A DNA stretch of 64,000 nucleotides from T1Sed10-49 sp046498405 (lineage in GTDB: Bacteria > Actinomycetota > Nitriliruptoria > Euzebyales > Egibacteraceae), in NCBI GenBank assembly GCA_046498405.1, contig JAWOAS010000084.1, positions 1 to 64,000 on the forward strand, written 5' to 3'. The translations under genes and the position numbers were made by a program. Of this stretch, positions 24,161-31,544 are shown piece after piece. The notes beneath the pieces were generated by a model. The model had not been told where the DNA came from. It worked only from the letters and a program-made list of their open reading frames with translations, and ran no database searches. Each line of letters opens with the position of its first letter. Within the stretch, counting starts at the first letter, position 1.

Positions 24161-24700
24161 TCAGCTGCCGGTGTCGGCGGCGCCGTCGTCGTCCGCGGCG
24201 GCGATCGCCTCACCGGCGGGGTAGGCGGGCTCGCCGGGCAGCTCGGTGATCGCGGCCTCGGTCTCGGCGGCGAGCGGCTCGACGTCGATGGCGAAGACCC
24301 CCTGCCCCTTGCGGAGCAGGTCGATGATCTGGCGCTCGTCGTCCATCGCGTAGACGGTCTCGCCGTCGCTCATGAGCGTGATCGAGGCGAGCGAGAGCCC
24401 ACGGTCGCGGACGAACTCGAGGGCCGCACGGATGCGCTGCAACGCGATCCCGGTGTCGAGGAGGCGCTTGATGACCTTGAGCTGGACGATGTCGTCGAAG
24501 GCGTAGAGGCGCTGGGAGCCCGATCCCCCGGCGCTGCGGACCGACGCCCGCACGAGGCCGGTCGTCGTCCAGTAGTCGAGCTGGCGGTAGGTGATGCCGA
24601 CGAGCTTGCACACCGCCGGGCCCCGGTAGCCGCGCGGACCGGCGTCGATGCCGGGCAGGGGGATGTCGCGGAGATAGCGGTTCGATGACCTGCCGCCCAT
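24161..24700 (-). CDS. MerR family regulator, orthologue-like to mycobacterial Rv1830
   Basis: The 179-residue protein has a MerR DNA-binding domain (YRGPAVCKLVGITYRQLDYW, then the TTGLVRASV wing and QRLYAFDDIVQLKVIKRLLD) and a helical dimerisation region. There is no metal-binding cysteine cluster, so it is not a metal sensor. The gene order merR after DUF151 after ftsR is the conserved actinobacterial order (Rv1828-1829-1830 in M. tuberculosis). Being directly upstream of the eut operon on the same strand is a local feature. A well-spaced promoter lies about 100 bases ahead. Confidence 0.9.
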   Translation of the reverse strand: MGGRSSNRYLRDIPLPGIDAGPRGYRGPAVCKLVGITYRQLDYWTTTGLVRASVRSAGGSGSQRLYAFDDIVQLKVIKRLLDTGIALQRIRAALEFVRDRGLSLASITLMSDGETVYAMDDERQIIDLLRKGQGVFAIDVEPLAAETEAAITELPGEPAYPAGEAIAAADDDGAADTGS

Positions 24701-24807
24701 GGCCTCGCCCTTCGCCTCGCCCCGGCCTCCGCCGCGCGTCGGTGGGGCACCGCCCGCGTTGCCCGGGCCGACGGTGGATGCCAGTGCCGTGATTCCAGAG
24801 GCGGTGC

Positions 24808-24836
24808 ACGCTACTGCGGCGGCCGACCCCGGTCAA
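24808..24836 (-). promoter_or_regulatory. sigma-70-type promoter for the merR gene
   Basis: On the minus strand TTGACC (24836-24831), a 17-base spacer and TAGCGT (24813-24808) lie in the 277-base gap between the DUF151 gene and merR. The expected start site near 24801 gives a leader of about 100 bases. The rest of the gap shows no coding signal. The merR gene, and possibly eut by read-through, could be transcribed from here. Confidence 0.55.
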
Positions 24837-24977
24837 CACCACCGGGCCGCCGTCCACACGCACCGCCGGGCGCTCCACAACCTGGGGACAACGCTGTGGG
24901 CTGAGGCGCGGGATCGCGTGAGGCCGCGCGTTCGACGCATGAAAGACTACGCAGAGTAGAAACGAGGGGTTGTGGCG

Positions 24978-25451
24978 CTACTGGTCGAAGTCCTCGGGGG
25001 TGACCTCGTCGAGGAACTCCTTGAAGCGCTCGACCTCCTCCTCCTCGTCGTCCTCGATCTCGATGCCGGCCTCGTCGAGGACGCCCTCGTGGGCGTAGAT
25101 CGGCACGCTCGCGCGCACGGCGAGGGCGATGGCGTCGGAGGGACGGGAGGAGACGACGACGGGCTCGGCCTCCGAGGCCAGGTGGATCTCGGCGTAGAAG
25201 GTCCCCTCGTGGAGCTCGGTGACGACGATGCGCTCGACGGCGACGTCGAGGGCCTCGAGCAGGTCGCGCAGGAGGTCGTGGGTCATCGGCCGCTGGGTCA
25301 CCACCCCCTGCAGGGCGAAGGCGATCGACGTCGCCTCGACGGGGCCGATCCAGATCGGCAGGAAGCGCGTGCCGGTCGTCTCCTTGAGCAGGACGATCGG
25401 CTGGTTGTGGGGGAGCTCCACGCGCACTCCCACGAGCTCGAGCTCGATCAC
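24978..25451 (-). CDS. bifunctional nuclease family protein (DUF151)
   Basis: The 157-residue protein is of the family known as BFN/DUF151, with the core IVLLKETTGTRFLPIWIGPVEA, RPMTHDLLRDLLEALD and the conserved SSRPSDAIALAVRASVPIY. A very acidic C-terminus (DDEEEEVERFKEFLDEV) is typical. A nuclease activity was reported for a plant member; the bacterial role is unsettled. The GTG start follows AGAGGAG by about 6 bases. It lies in the conserved ftsR-DUF151-merR group, separated from ftsR here by an extra gene. Confidence 0.92.
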   Translation of the reverse strand: MIELELVGVRVELPHNQPIVLLKETTGTRFLPIWIGPVEATSIAFALQGVVTQRPMTHDLLRDLLEALDVAVERIVVTELHEGTFYAEIHLASEAEPVVVSSRPSDAIALAVRASVPIYAHEGVLDEAGIEIEDDEEEEVERFKEFLDEVTPEDFDQ

Positions 25452-25506
25452 CGCTGCTCCTCTGCCTGGTCGTCCCGTGAAGTCTACGGGTCCGCCCCCA
25501 CCGCCC

Positions 25507-26697
25507 TCAATCGAGGACGACCTCGGAGGGGGCAAGGCGGGCGAGCCCGCGCAGGCCGTCGGCGAGCGCGGCGCCGACCGCGCCCGCGCCACGGTCCTCG
25601 GCGGCAGCCTCGACGGGGCTGCCGAGCTGGAGCTCGGCGGTGGCCACCGTCTCGCCGTCGACGGTGACGACGAGCTCACCGGCCGACGTGCCCGCCGGCG
25701 CGGGCCGCTCGACGCTCGCGTCCAGGGTCGCCTCGCCGACGACCTCGGCGTCGACCGGCAGGGTCTCGGCGAGCCCCTCGATGACGAGGGGGGCCTCGGC
25801 GTCGGCCCAGCGGTAGCGCAGGAGTGGCTCGTCGCCGTCGACGCGCACGAGGCGCGTCGACGCGAAGCCGTGGTCGAGTAGCGCGGCGGCGTCGGCGAAG
25901 CTGTCCTCGCTGTCGAGCACGACGGCGTAGAGCGTGCGCCCGTCGCGCTCGGCGCTGGCGACGAAGCAGAGGCCGGCCAGGGAGGTGAACCCGGTCTTGA
26001 CCCCCGTGGCGCCCTCGTAGGCGTCGAGCAGCTCGTTGCGGTTGTCGAGCCGACCGAGGACGGGATCATCGATCACCGGCTGCCCGACGATCTCGGCGAA
26101 GGCCCCCTCGGCCATCGCGAGCGCGCCGAGCTCGGCGAGGTCGGCGGGGCTCGCCGCGTGCTCGGGGTCGTCGGTGAGCCCGGAGCTGTTGAGGAACGTC
26201 GTGTCGGTGAGGCCGGCCTCGTCGGCGCGGGCGTTCATGCGCTCGACGAAGCCCTCCTCGCTGCCCGCGAGGTGCTCGGCGATCGCCACCGCGCCGTCGT
26301 TGCCGGACTCGAGGAGGATGCCGGCGATGAGGTGCTCCAACGCGAGCTCCTGGCCCTCCTCGAGGCGCAACGTCGCGGCACCGGGGGCGCGTCCGGTCGC
26401 CGCGGCCTCGGCCGAGACGGTGACGGTCTCGTCGGGGCCGGCCTCCTCGAGCGCGAGCAGCGCGGTCATGATCTTCGTCGTCGAGGCCATCGGCCGGGCC
26501 TCGTCGGCGGCGACATCGACGAGGCGCTCGTCGCTGGCCGGCTCCCACAGCACGGCCCCCTCGGCGGTGACCGCGGGCTCGGCCTGCGCCGGCGGCGCGA
26601 CCGTGAGGGCGGCCAGGGCGAGGAGCGCGCCGAGCGCGGCCGACAGGCTGCGGACACGCGCCGGGGTGGCCGCGCCGGCACGCCTTACGCCCATCAC
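25507..26697 (-). CDS. D-alanyl-D-alanine carboxypeptidase (class C low-molecular-weight PBP)
   Basis: The 396-residue secreted serine carboxypeptidase (S11 family) trims peptidoglycan pentapeptides. It has a signal peptide (LGALLALAALTVAPPAQA), the SxxK motif STTK with the nucleophile, SGN in ESGNDGA, and KTG in GVKTGFT. A beta-rich C-terminal domain follows. No clear C-terminal membrane anchor is seen. The start overlaps the ftsR stop: the run GTGATGG contains the ftsR TGA, a GTG at 26697 and an ATG at 26694, so translation is coupled to ftsR. In the mycobacterial version of this cluster no such gene sits here. Confidence 0.93.
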   Translation of the reverse strand: MMGVRRAGAATPARVRSLSAALGALLALAALTVAPPAQAEPAVTAEGAVLWEPASDERLVDVAADEARPMASTTKIMTALLALEEAGPDETVTVSAEAAATGRAPGAATLRLEEGQELALEHLIAGILLESGNDGAVAIAEHLAGSEEGFVERMNARADEAGLTDTTFLNSSGLTDDPEHAASPADLAELGALAMAEGAFAEIVGQPVIDDPVLGRLDNRNELLDAYEGATGVKTGFTSLAGLCFVASAERDGRTLYAVVLDSEDSFADAAALLDHGFASTRLVRVDGDEPLLRYRWADAEAPLVIEGLAETLPVDAEVVGEATLDASVERPAPAGTSAGELVVTVDGETVATAELQLGSPVEAAAEDRGAGAVGAALADGLRGLARLAPSEVVLD

Positions 26698-27437
26698 AGG
26701 TGGTGGTGGACGTGGGCGCGGAGCTCGCGCGACAGCAGCACCGACTGCAGGCGGGTCGTGAGCTCGGCGAGGCCCTCGAGCTGGCGGGCCGCCTGGCGGC
26801 GCGCCTCGGGGTTGCGCTGGCGCTGCAACGGGGTGACGAGCTGCTCGAAGAGGGCGACCTCGCGCTCGGCGAACTGGCGGTACATCCGCAGGTGGCGCGG
26901 CTCGAGGCCGAGGCGCAGCAGCTCCTTGGCCGTGCGGCCGGCGGCGACGTCGTCGGCGTCGAAGGGCGCGCTGTCCTCCTCGTGGCCGCCGAGGATCCCG
27001 AAGTCGCGCAGGGCGCGGACCTGCGCGGCGTCGAGGCCGGTGGCCTCGCAGAGCTCGCGCAGGCCGAGGTTCGAGGGCGCGCTCGGCACCTCGATCGGCG
27101 CGACCGCAGCGGGCTCGGTCGACGGCGGGCTCCCCCCGGTCGACGCGCGGTCGCCCGGGGGCGCCGCGGCCTCGCCACCGGGCAGCTCCCCGGCGTCGAG
27201 CCGCTCGAGCTGCTCGCGGATGACCTTGAGCGGGAGGTAGTGGTCGCGCTGGGCGGTGAGGATGAAGCGCAGCCGGTCGACGTCGTCGTCGGTGAACTTG
27301 CGGTAGCCCGACTCGGTGCGGTCGGGGTAGATCAGCCCCTCGGACTCGAGGAAGCGGATCTTCGAGATCGTGATGTCCTCGAACTCCTCCTTGAGCTGGT
27401 TGAGGACCTCACCGATCGTGTAGCCATCAGTGGGCAC
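26694..27437 (-). CDS. ftsR: FtsR, MerR-type cell-division regulator
   Basis: The 247-residue protein has an N-terminal winged helix (TIGEVLNQLKEEFEDITISKIRFLESEGLI, then SGYRKFTDDDVDRLRFIL), matching FtsR/Rv1828. A Pro/Ala-rich linker leads to a second MerR-like helical part and a C-terminal coiled coil. In Corynebacterium glutamicum FtsR activates ftsZ (established there). This window also holds ftsZ, with a palindrome in its promoter region at 58667. It is 15 bases after garA in the conserved order, with the carboxypeptidase gene overlapping its stop. The start is GTG. Confidence 0.9.
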   Translation of the reverse strand: MPTDGYTIGEVLNQLKEEFEDITISKIRFLESEGLIYPDRTESGYRKFTDDDVDRLRFILTAQRDHYLPLKVIREQLERLDAGELPGGEAAAPPGDRASTGGSPPSTEPAAVAPIEVPSAPSNLGLRELCEATGLDAAQVRALRDFGILGGHEEDSAPFDADDVAAGRTAKELLRLGLEPRHLRMYRQFAEREVALFEQLVTPLQRQRNPEARRQAARQLEGLAELTTRLQSVLLSRELRAHVHHHL

Positions 27438-27452
27438 CGTCGACCCCGCGCC

Positions 27453-27932
27453 TCACGACGTCGGCTCCGCGACGATCGCGAGGAGCTTGAACTTGCCGAC
27501 CTGGACCTCGTCGCCGGTGACGATCTGCTGGTCCTCGGCCCGCCGGCCGTTGACGTAGGTGCCGTTGAGGCTGCCGGAGTCGTGCACCCAGAAGCGCTCC
27601 CCGTCGCGCCGGAACTCGGCGTGCCGGCGCGAGACGGTGATGTCGTCGAGGAAGATGTCGCTGTCGGGGTGGCGCCCGACGGTGACGACGTCGCTGTCGA
27701 GGAGGTAGCGCGCGCCCTGGTTCGGCCCGCGGACCACGGCGAGCAGCGCCGTGCCCGCCTCGAGGTCGGCGAGGATGCCGCGCTGGTCGATGCCGTCGTC
27801 GACGGCCCCGTCGACGTCGATGCGGCCGATCGCGCCGGTCGTCTGGTCGGTCACCGGGGCGAGCGGGCGCCCGCAGTTGGCGCAGAAGTTCGCGTCGGTC
27901 GGGTTCTCATGACCGCAGTGCGTGCAGTACAT
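27453..27932 (-). CDS. garA: GarA/OdhI-like FHA protein with N-terminal zinc ribbon
   Basis: The 159-residue protein ends in an FHA domain (GRHPDSDIFLDDITVSRRHAEF, GSLNGTYVN), which binds phosphothreonine. It is very close to mycobacterial GarA, which inhibits 2-oxoglutarate dehydrogenase and regulates glutamate metabolism. The N-terminus differs: instead of the acidic ETTS segment phosphorylated by PknB/PknG, it has a four-cysteine zinc ribbon (C3, C6, C17, C20). A TT pair at 31-32 in a DQTTGAIG context is the nearest possible phosphosite. The position between gcvH and ftsR is conserved. Confidence 0.9.
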   Translation of the reverse strand: MYCTHCGHENPTDANFCANCGRPLAPVTDQTTGAIGRIDVDGAVDDGIDQRGILADLEAGTALLAVVRGPNQGARYLLDSDVVTVGRHPDSDIFLDDITVSRRHAEFRRDGERFWVHDSGSLNGTYVNGRRAEDQQIVTGDEVQVGKFKLLAIVAEPTS

Positions 27933-28015
27933 CCGCTCCCCACTTCCCGTCGTGGACGCGAGCGGCCCGGCGGAGGCGCATCGTAGCAGCGCCGCCGCCC
28001 GGGCGGATCCCCCGG

Positions 28016-28396
28016 CTACGCGCGGGCGATGAGCTCGTCGTAGGCCTCGGCGCCGAGCATCGCGTCGAGCTCTGCGGGGTCGTCGGCGTCGATGGCGACC
28101 ATCCAGCCCTCGCCGTAGGGATCGCGGTTGACGAGCTCGGGCCGCGACTCGAGCTCCTCGTTGCGCTCGCTGATCGTGCCCGAGACCGGCGCGTAGAGGT
28201 CGGAGACGCTCTTCGTCGACTCGACCTCGCCGAAGGGCTGGCCGCGCTCGACGCGCGTGCCCGCCGCCGGCAGGTCGACGTAGACGACGTCACCGAGCGC
28301 CTCCTGGGCGTAGCTCGTGATGCCGACGACGACGCGGGCGCCCTCGGCGCGCGCCCACTCGTGCTCCTCGGAGTACTTGCGGTCTGCTGGGTTCAC
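28016..28396 (-). CDS. gcvH: glycine cleavage system H protein
   Basis: The 126-residue lipoyl carrier shuttles the aminomethyl group in glycine cleavage. The lipoylated Lys is in EVESTKSVSDLYAPVSG. The N-terminus (KYSEEHEWARAEG) and the DPYGEGWMVAI segment are standard. The other glycine cleavage genes are not in the window. The location next to garA is typical of actinobacteria. Confidence 0.95.
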   Translation of the reverse strand: MNPADRKYSEEHEWARAEGARVVVGITSYAQEALGDVVYVDLPAAGTRVERGQPFGEVESTKSVSDLYAPVSGTISERNEELESRPELVNRDPYGEGWMVAIDADDPAELDAMLGAEAYDELIARA

Positions 28397-28453
28397 CCCG
28401 GCGCTCCTCGAGAGGTGGCGTGCGATGGTCGTGCTCGATCCTGCGCCGGGATG

Positions 28454-29218
28454 CTACCCGCTCGCGGCCTCGTCGGGTACGGGCTCGGCGTAGATGAACG
28501 AGGCGCGGCCCGAGCGCGCCGGCACGCTGAGCTGGGCGAGCTCCTCGACGCGGGGCTCGACCTCCGGCAGCGACGACAGGGCATCGAGCGCGCCACCGGG
28601 CAGGGCCAGCGCCGAGGCCATCGCCCCCGAGGGCCCGACGGCGGCGACCCGGTAGGGCTCCTCGAGGGGCTCGCCGTCGACGACGAGGCGCTCGTTGGCC
28701 TCACTGAAGGCCGAGGAGGCCACGAGCCGCACCCCCTCGACGTCGATGGCCTCGGCACCGGAGTCGCGCAGCTCGTGGACGACGTCGACGAGACGCTCGT
28801 GGGAGACCTGCCCGAGGGGATCGGCGATGTCGAGGACGAGTCCCTCGCCCTCGACCGGCGCCTCGCCCGAGAGCACGCGGAGGTCCTCGAGGCGCTGCTC
28901 GAGGCTGCGGCGGGCGAGGTCCTCGGCCTGCGCCGACGACTCGTACTCGAAGAGCAGCAGGCGCAGGTCGCTGATCTCCGACTGCAGGGCGTCGCCGCGC
29001 TGGGTGAGGTCGGAGAGGATGACCGCGAGGTCCTCCTCGCGCTCGACGGCGAGGCGCTCGTCGAAGGTCTCGGTGGCACGGACCTGCGCGACGAGGACGA
29101 AGCCGAGCGTGGCGCTGGCCAGCGCGATGCCGAGGCGCAGCCACGGCACGCCGCCACGCGCGGGCGAGGTGGCCTCCTGCCGCGTGGGCCGTGACGCCTG
29201 CTCGACCGACTCGACCAT
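28454..29218 (-). CDS. DUF881 family membrane protein (second copy)
   Basis: The 254-residue protein has one N-terminal transmembrane segment (LGIALASATLGFVLVAQV), a coiled coil (about residues 50-110) and the DUF881 domain with LVLDIADPLG, LVDVVHELRDSGAEAIDVEG and EPYRVAAVGP. It is a Rv1825-like divisome-associated family; the paralogues in Bacillus are linked to cell-wall or division processes, with no defined activity. The second of two DUF881 genes flanking the small basic protein. Confidence 0.88.
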   Translation of the reverse strand: MVESVEQASRPTRQEATSPARGGVPWLRLGIALASATLGFVLVAQVRATETFDERLAVEREEDLAVILSDLTQRGDALQSEISDLRLLLFEYESSAQAEDLARRSLEQRLEDLRVLSGEAPVEGEGLVLDIADPLGQVSHERLVDVVHELRDSGAEAIDVEGVRLVASSAFSEANERLVVDGEPLEEPYRVAAVGPSGAMASALALPGGALDALSSLPEVEPRVEELAQLSVPARSGRASFIYAEPVPDEAASG

Positions 29219-29237
29219 ATCCCCATGGTAGGAGCGA

Positions 29238-29570
29238 CTAGGCCTGGAAGAGGTGGCGCCGCACCGCGGCGAGGTTCTGGAACATCCGCACGCCGAGGAC
29301 GACGATGACCGCGGTCGACAGCTCGCTGCCGACGCCGAGCTGGTCGCCGAGGAAGACGAGGAACACCGCGAGCACGACGTTGCTGAGGAAGGACACGAGG
29401 AACACGCGGTCGGTGAAGGTCCCGTCGAGGCGCGCCCGCACCCCGCCGAAGACCGCGTCGAGCGCGGCGACGACGGCCACCGGCAGGTACGGCGCGAGGA
29501 ACGCCGGGACCTCGGGTTGCAGGACGAGGCCAAGCACCGCGCCGAGCAGCAGGGCGATGAGCGGGATCAT
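29238..29570 (-). CDS. sbp: small basic protein Sbp (DUF1290)
   Basis: The 110-residue membrane protein has three hydrophobic segments (IPLIALLLGAVLGLVL, LPVAVVAALDAVFGG, VFLVSFLSNVVLAVFLVFLG) and the conserved RVFLVSFLSN and GVRMFQNLAAVRRHLF motifs. It is found beside DUF881 and near division genes in Gram-positives; its role is not established. Its ATG overlaps the stop of the first DUF881 gene by 4 bases. Confidence 0.9.
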   Translation of the reverse strand: MIPLIALLLGAVLGLVLQPEVPAFLAPYLPVAVVAALDAVFGGVRARLDGTFTDRVFLVSFLSNVVLAVFLVFLGDQLGVGSELSTAVIVVLGVRMFQNLAAVRRHLFQA

Positions 29571-30409
29571 CGGGGCTCCTCCCCACGGGGTTGGTCGACC
29601 GCGTCCTCGCCGACGGCCGGTGCCACCGGCTCGGCGAGCTCGAGGCGCACCGACCCCCGGTAGCCGGGCACCTCCGCGGCGGGCGTGCCCTCGAGGTCGA
29701 AGCGCAGCCCGTACTCGTCGCGCCAGGCCGCGAAGTCGGCGGCAAGCGGAGAGCCACCGACGCCCTGCTCGAGGGCCTCGCGGTCGCCGAGCGCGACGAG
29801 CTCGTAAGGCGGGGTGAGGACCTGGCGGTTGACGAGCACCGTCTGGCCCGCGCTGCGCACCGCGGTGACGCTGAGCACCCGCTGGTCGTTGACGGCGACG
29901 GCCTCGGCGCCGGCGGCGAAGAGCGTGTTGATCGCGAGCTGGAGGTCGACGTCCTGGATGCGGCAGTCGGCGGGCTGCTGGGGGCAGGGGTCGCGCGCGT
30001 CGTCGAGGACGAGCACGACGCCGGGTCCGGCGAGGTCGGTGAGCCCGGCGGCGAGCTCGAGCTCCTCGACCTCGCGGTTGAGCTCCTCGACGCCGGCGAA
30101 GACGACGTCCTCGGTCTCGTCCACGCGCTCGCGGAGCTCGTCGAGCTCGGAGGAGAGCTCCTCGGTGCGCTCGATGCGCTCGCCGATGAGCGCGAGGAGC
30201 TCGTCCTTGCGCGCGTCCTGCGCCTCGACGACCTCGCGACCGGCCGACAGCCCCGTCGCGACGAGGAAGCCGACCACGAGCGCCCCGAGGGCGGTGAGGG
30301 CGGCCACGGCGCGCGTCGACCACGGCGCGCGCCAGCGTCGCGGGTCGCGGGGCCCGTAGTCGTGCGGCGGGCTCTCACCCAGTCCCAACGCGTCGGCCGG
30401 GTCCGCCAT
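29567..30409 (-). CDS. DUF881 family membrane protein (first copy)
   Basis: The 280-residue protein has a single transmembrane helix around residues 40-55 (ALTALGALVVGFLVATGL), a coiled-coil stretch rich in Glu/Leu, and the DUF881 domain (VVLVLDDA, VDLQLAINTLFAAGAEAVAVND, PPYELVALGD). Rv1823-like. The ATG at 30409 has GAGGGG about 9 bases upstream; a GTG three codons earlier lies too close to that site. It is followed with a 4-base overlap by sbp. Confidence 0.88.
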   Translation of the reverse strand: MADPADALGLGESPPHDYGPRDPRRWRAPWSTRAVAALTALGALVVGFLVATGLSAGREVVEAQDARKDELLALIGERIERTEELSSELDELRERVDETEDVVFAGVEELNREVEELELAAGLTDLAGPGVVLVLDDARDPCPQQPADCRIQDVDLQLAINTLFAAGAEAVAVNDQRVLSVTAVRSAGQTVLVNRQVLTPPYELVALGDREALEQGVGGSPLAADFAAWRDEYGLRFDLEGTPAAEVPGYRGSVRLELAEPVAPAVGEDAVDQPRGEEPR

Positions 30410-30436
30410 CGCCAACACCCCTCGTCGCCGCGGGCC

Positions 30437-31060
30437 TCAGCCGCGACGCAGCTCCCACGCCTTGCGGGCGTACTGCAGTCCAGCGGCATAGTAGGCGATG
30501 GTGCCGACGCCGGTCAGGGCCCAGGCCAGGGCCGACACCGCCGCGGCATCCCGCCAGGCGGCGGCGAGCAGCAGCGTGATCCCGGCGAAGAGCGCGGCGG
30601 TGGCGGCCTTGCCCGTGCGGTTGACCGGCATCGGCGCGAGCCCGCCGAAGAGCACGAGCGCACCGCCGACGACGAGGACGTCGCGGGTCACGAGCACGGC
30701 GACGAGCGCGGGCGGGACGACGCCGGCGGCCAGCAGGCTCAGCAGGGCGCCGACGATGAGGAGACGGTCGACGAGCGGGTCGAGGACGGCGCCGAGGCGG
30801 CTGGCCTGATCGAAGCGTCGCGCGATGTAGCCGTCGACCCAGTCCGAGGCGGCGATCGCCACGAGCAGGGCCAGCGCCGGTCCGTAGGCGGTAGGGCCGA
30901 GCACGAGCCAGGCGAAGACGGGGATGCCGGCAAGGCGCAGCGCGGTGATCGCGTTGGGCACGGTGAGCACACGCGCGCGCGGCTCGGCCGGCGTACCCTC
31001 GCCGCGTGCGCCAGCATCGAACAGGCCCACCGTCTCACTCCTCGTCGTCGACGCCCGCAT
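30437..31060 (-). CDS. pgsA: CDP-diacylglycerol-glycerol-3-phosphate phosphatidyltransferase-like protein
   Basis: The 207-residue integral membrane enzyme of phospholipid synthesis carries the CDP-alcohol phosphotransferase signature (DWVDGYIARRFD followed by GAVLDPLVD, giving D-x2-DG-x2-AR-x8-G-x3-D-x3-D). Five or six hydrophobic segments are visible. It corresponds in position to pgsA2/Rv1822 at the head of this cluster. Which alcohol it uses (glycerol phosphate or cardiolipin synthesis) cannot be decided from the sequence. The first DUF881 gene starts 27 bases downstream. Confidence 0.9.
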   Translation of the reverse strand: MRASTTRSETVGLFDAGARGEGTPAEPRARVLTVPNAITALRLAGIPVFAWLVLGPTAYGPALALLVAIAASDWVDGYIARRFDQASRLGAVLDPLVDRLLIVGALLSLLAAGVVPPALVAVLVTRDVLVVGGALVLFGGLAPMPVNRTGKAATAALFAGITLLLAAAWRDAAAVSALAWALTGVGTIAYYAAGLQYARKAWELRRG

Positions 31061-31163
31061 CCTCGCGCCACCGCCGGCGGGGCGCCAGGCGAGGGCGTGC
31101 GGGTGGCGGCTGCGCCAGCGCGCGGGTAGCCTGCGCCCCCGGCGGCCGCGCTGCGGCCGTCAC

Positions 31164-31239
31164 CGGGATGTGGCCCAGTTTGGTCCAGGGCGCCGCTCTG
31201 GGGGAGCGGAGATCGGCGGTTCGAATCCGCCCATCCCGA
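31164..31239 (+). tRNA. tRNA-Pro (anticodon GGG)
   Basis: The 76-base cloverleaf folds fully. The acceptor arm is CGGGATG (31164-31170) with CATCCCG (31232-31238), and A is the discriminator. The D arm is GCCC/GGGC. The anticodon stem CCGCT/AGCGG closes the loop CTGGGGG, with anticodon GGG at 31200-31202. The T arm is GGCGG/CCGCC with loop TTCGAAT. C1-G72 is typical of bacterial tRNA-Pro. The 3' CCA is not encoded. A TAGCCT at 31127-31132 is a possible -10 without a clear -35. Confidence 0.95.
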
Positions 31240-31312
31240 CGTGGCGCCGGTGTGCGGCGTCCGCCCCCGCGCCGGCGCCCGGCACGTCGCCATCGACGAG
31301 CGAGGAGCGGCC

Positions 31313-31537
31313 GTGAGCAGCGTCGACATCGAGCAGCGCCCGAGGGTCGCCGAGCCCGACGACGGCGACCACGAGCGGTTCAGCCACTACGTGCCGCGCT
31401 CGTCGATCGTCGAGAGCGCGGTGACCGGCAAGGCGGTGACCGCCCTGTGCGGCAAGCGCTGGGTGCCCTCACGCGACCCCGAGCGCTTCCCGATCTGCCC
31501 GGAGTGCAAGCGCATCAAGGCCGAGCGCGGGGGCTGA
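31313..31537 (+). CDS. DUF3039 family protein
   Basis: The 74-residue actinobacterial protein has the family core FSHYVPRSSIVESAVTGKAV, then TALCGKRWVPSRDPERFPIC and PECKRI. The three cysteines (one in ALCGK, two in CPEC) probably bind a metal. Its function is unknown. The GTG at 31313 follows GAGGAG by 5 bases; the longer frame upstream is the tRNA spacer. It converges on der. Confidence 0.88.
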   Translation: MSSVDIEQRPRVAEPDDGDHERFSHYVPRSSIVESAVTGKAVTALCGKRWVPSRDPERFPICPECKRIKAERGG

Positions 31538-31544
31538 GGACGCG

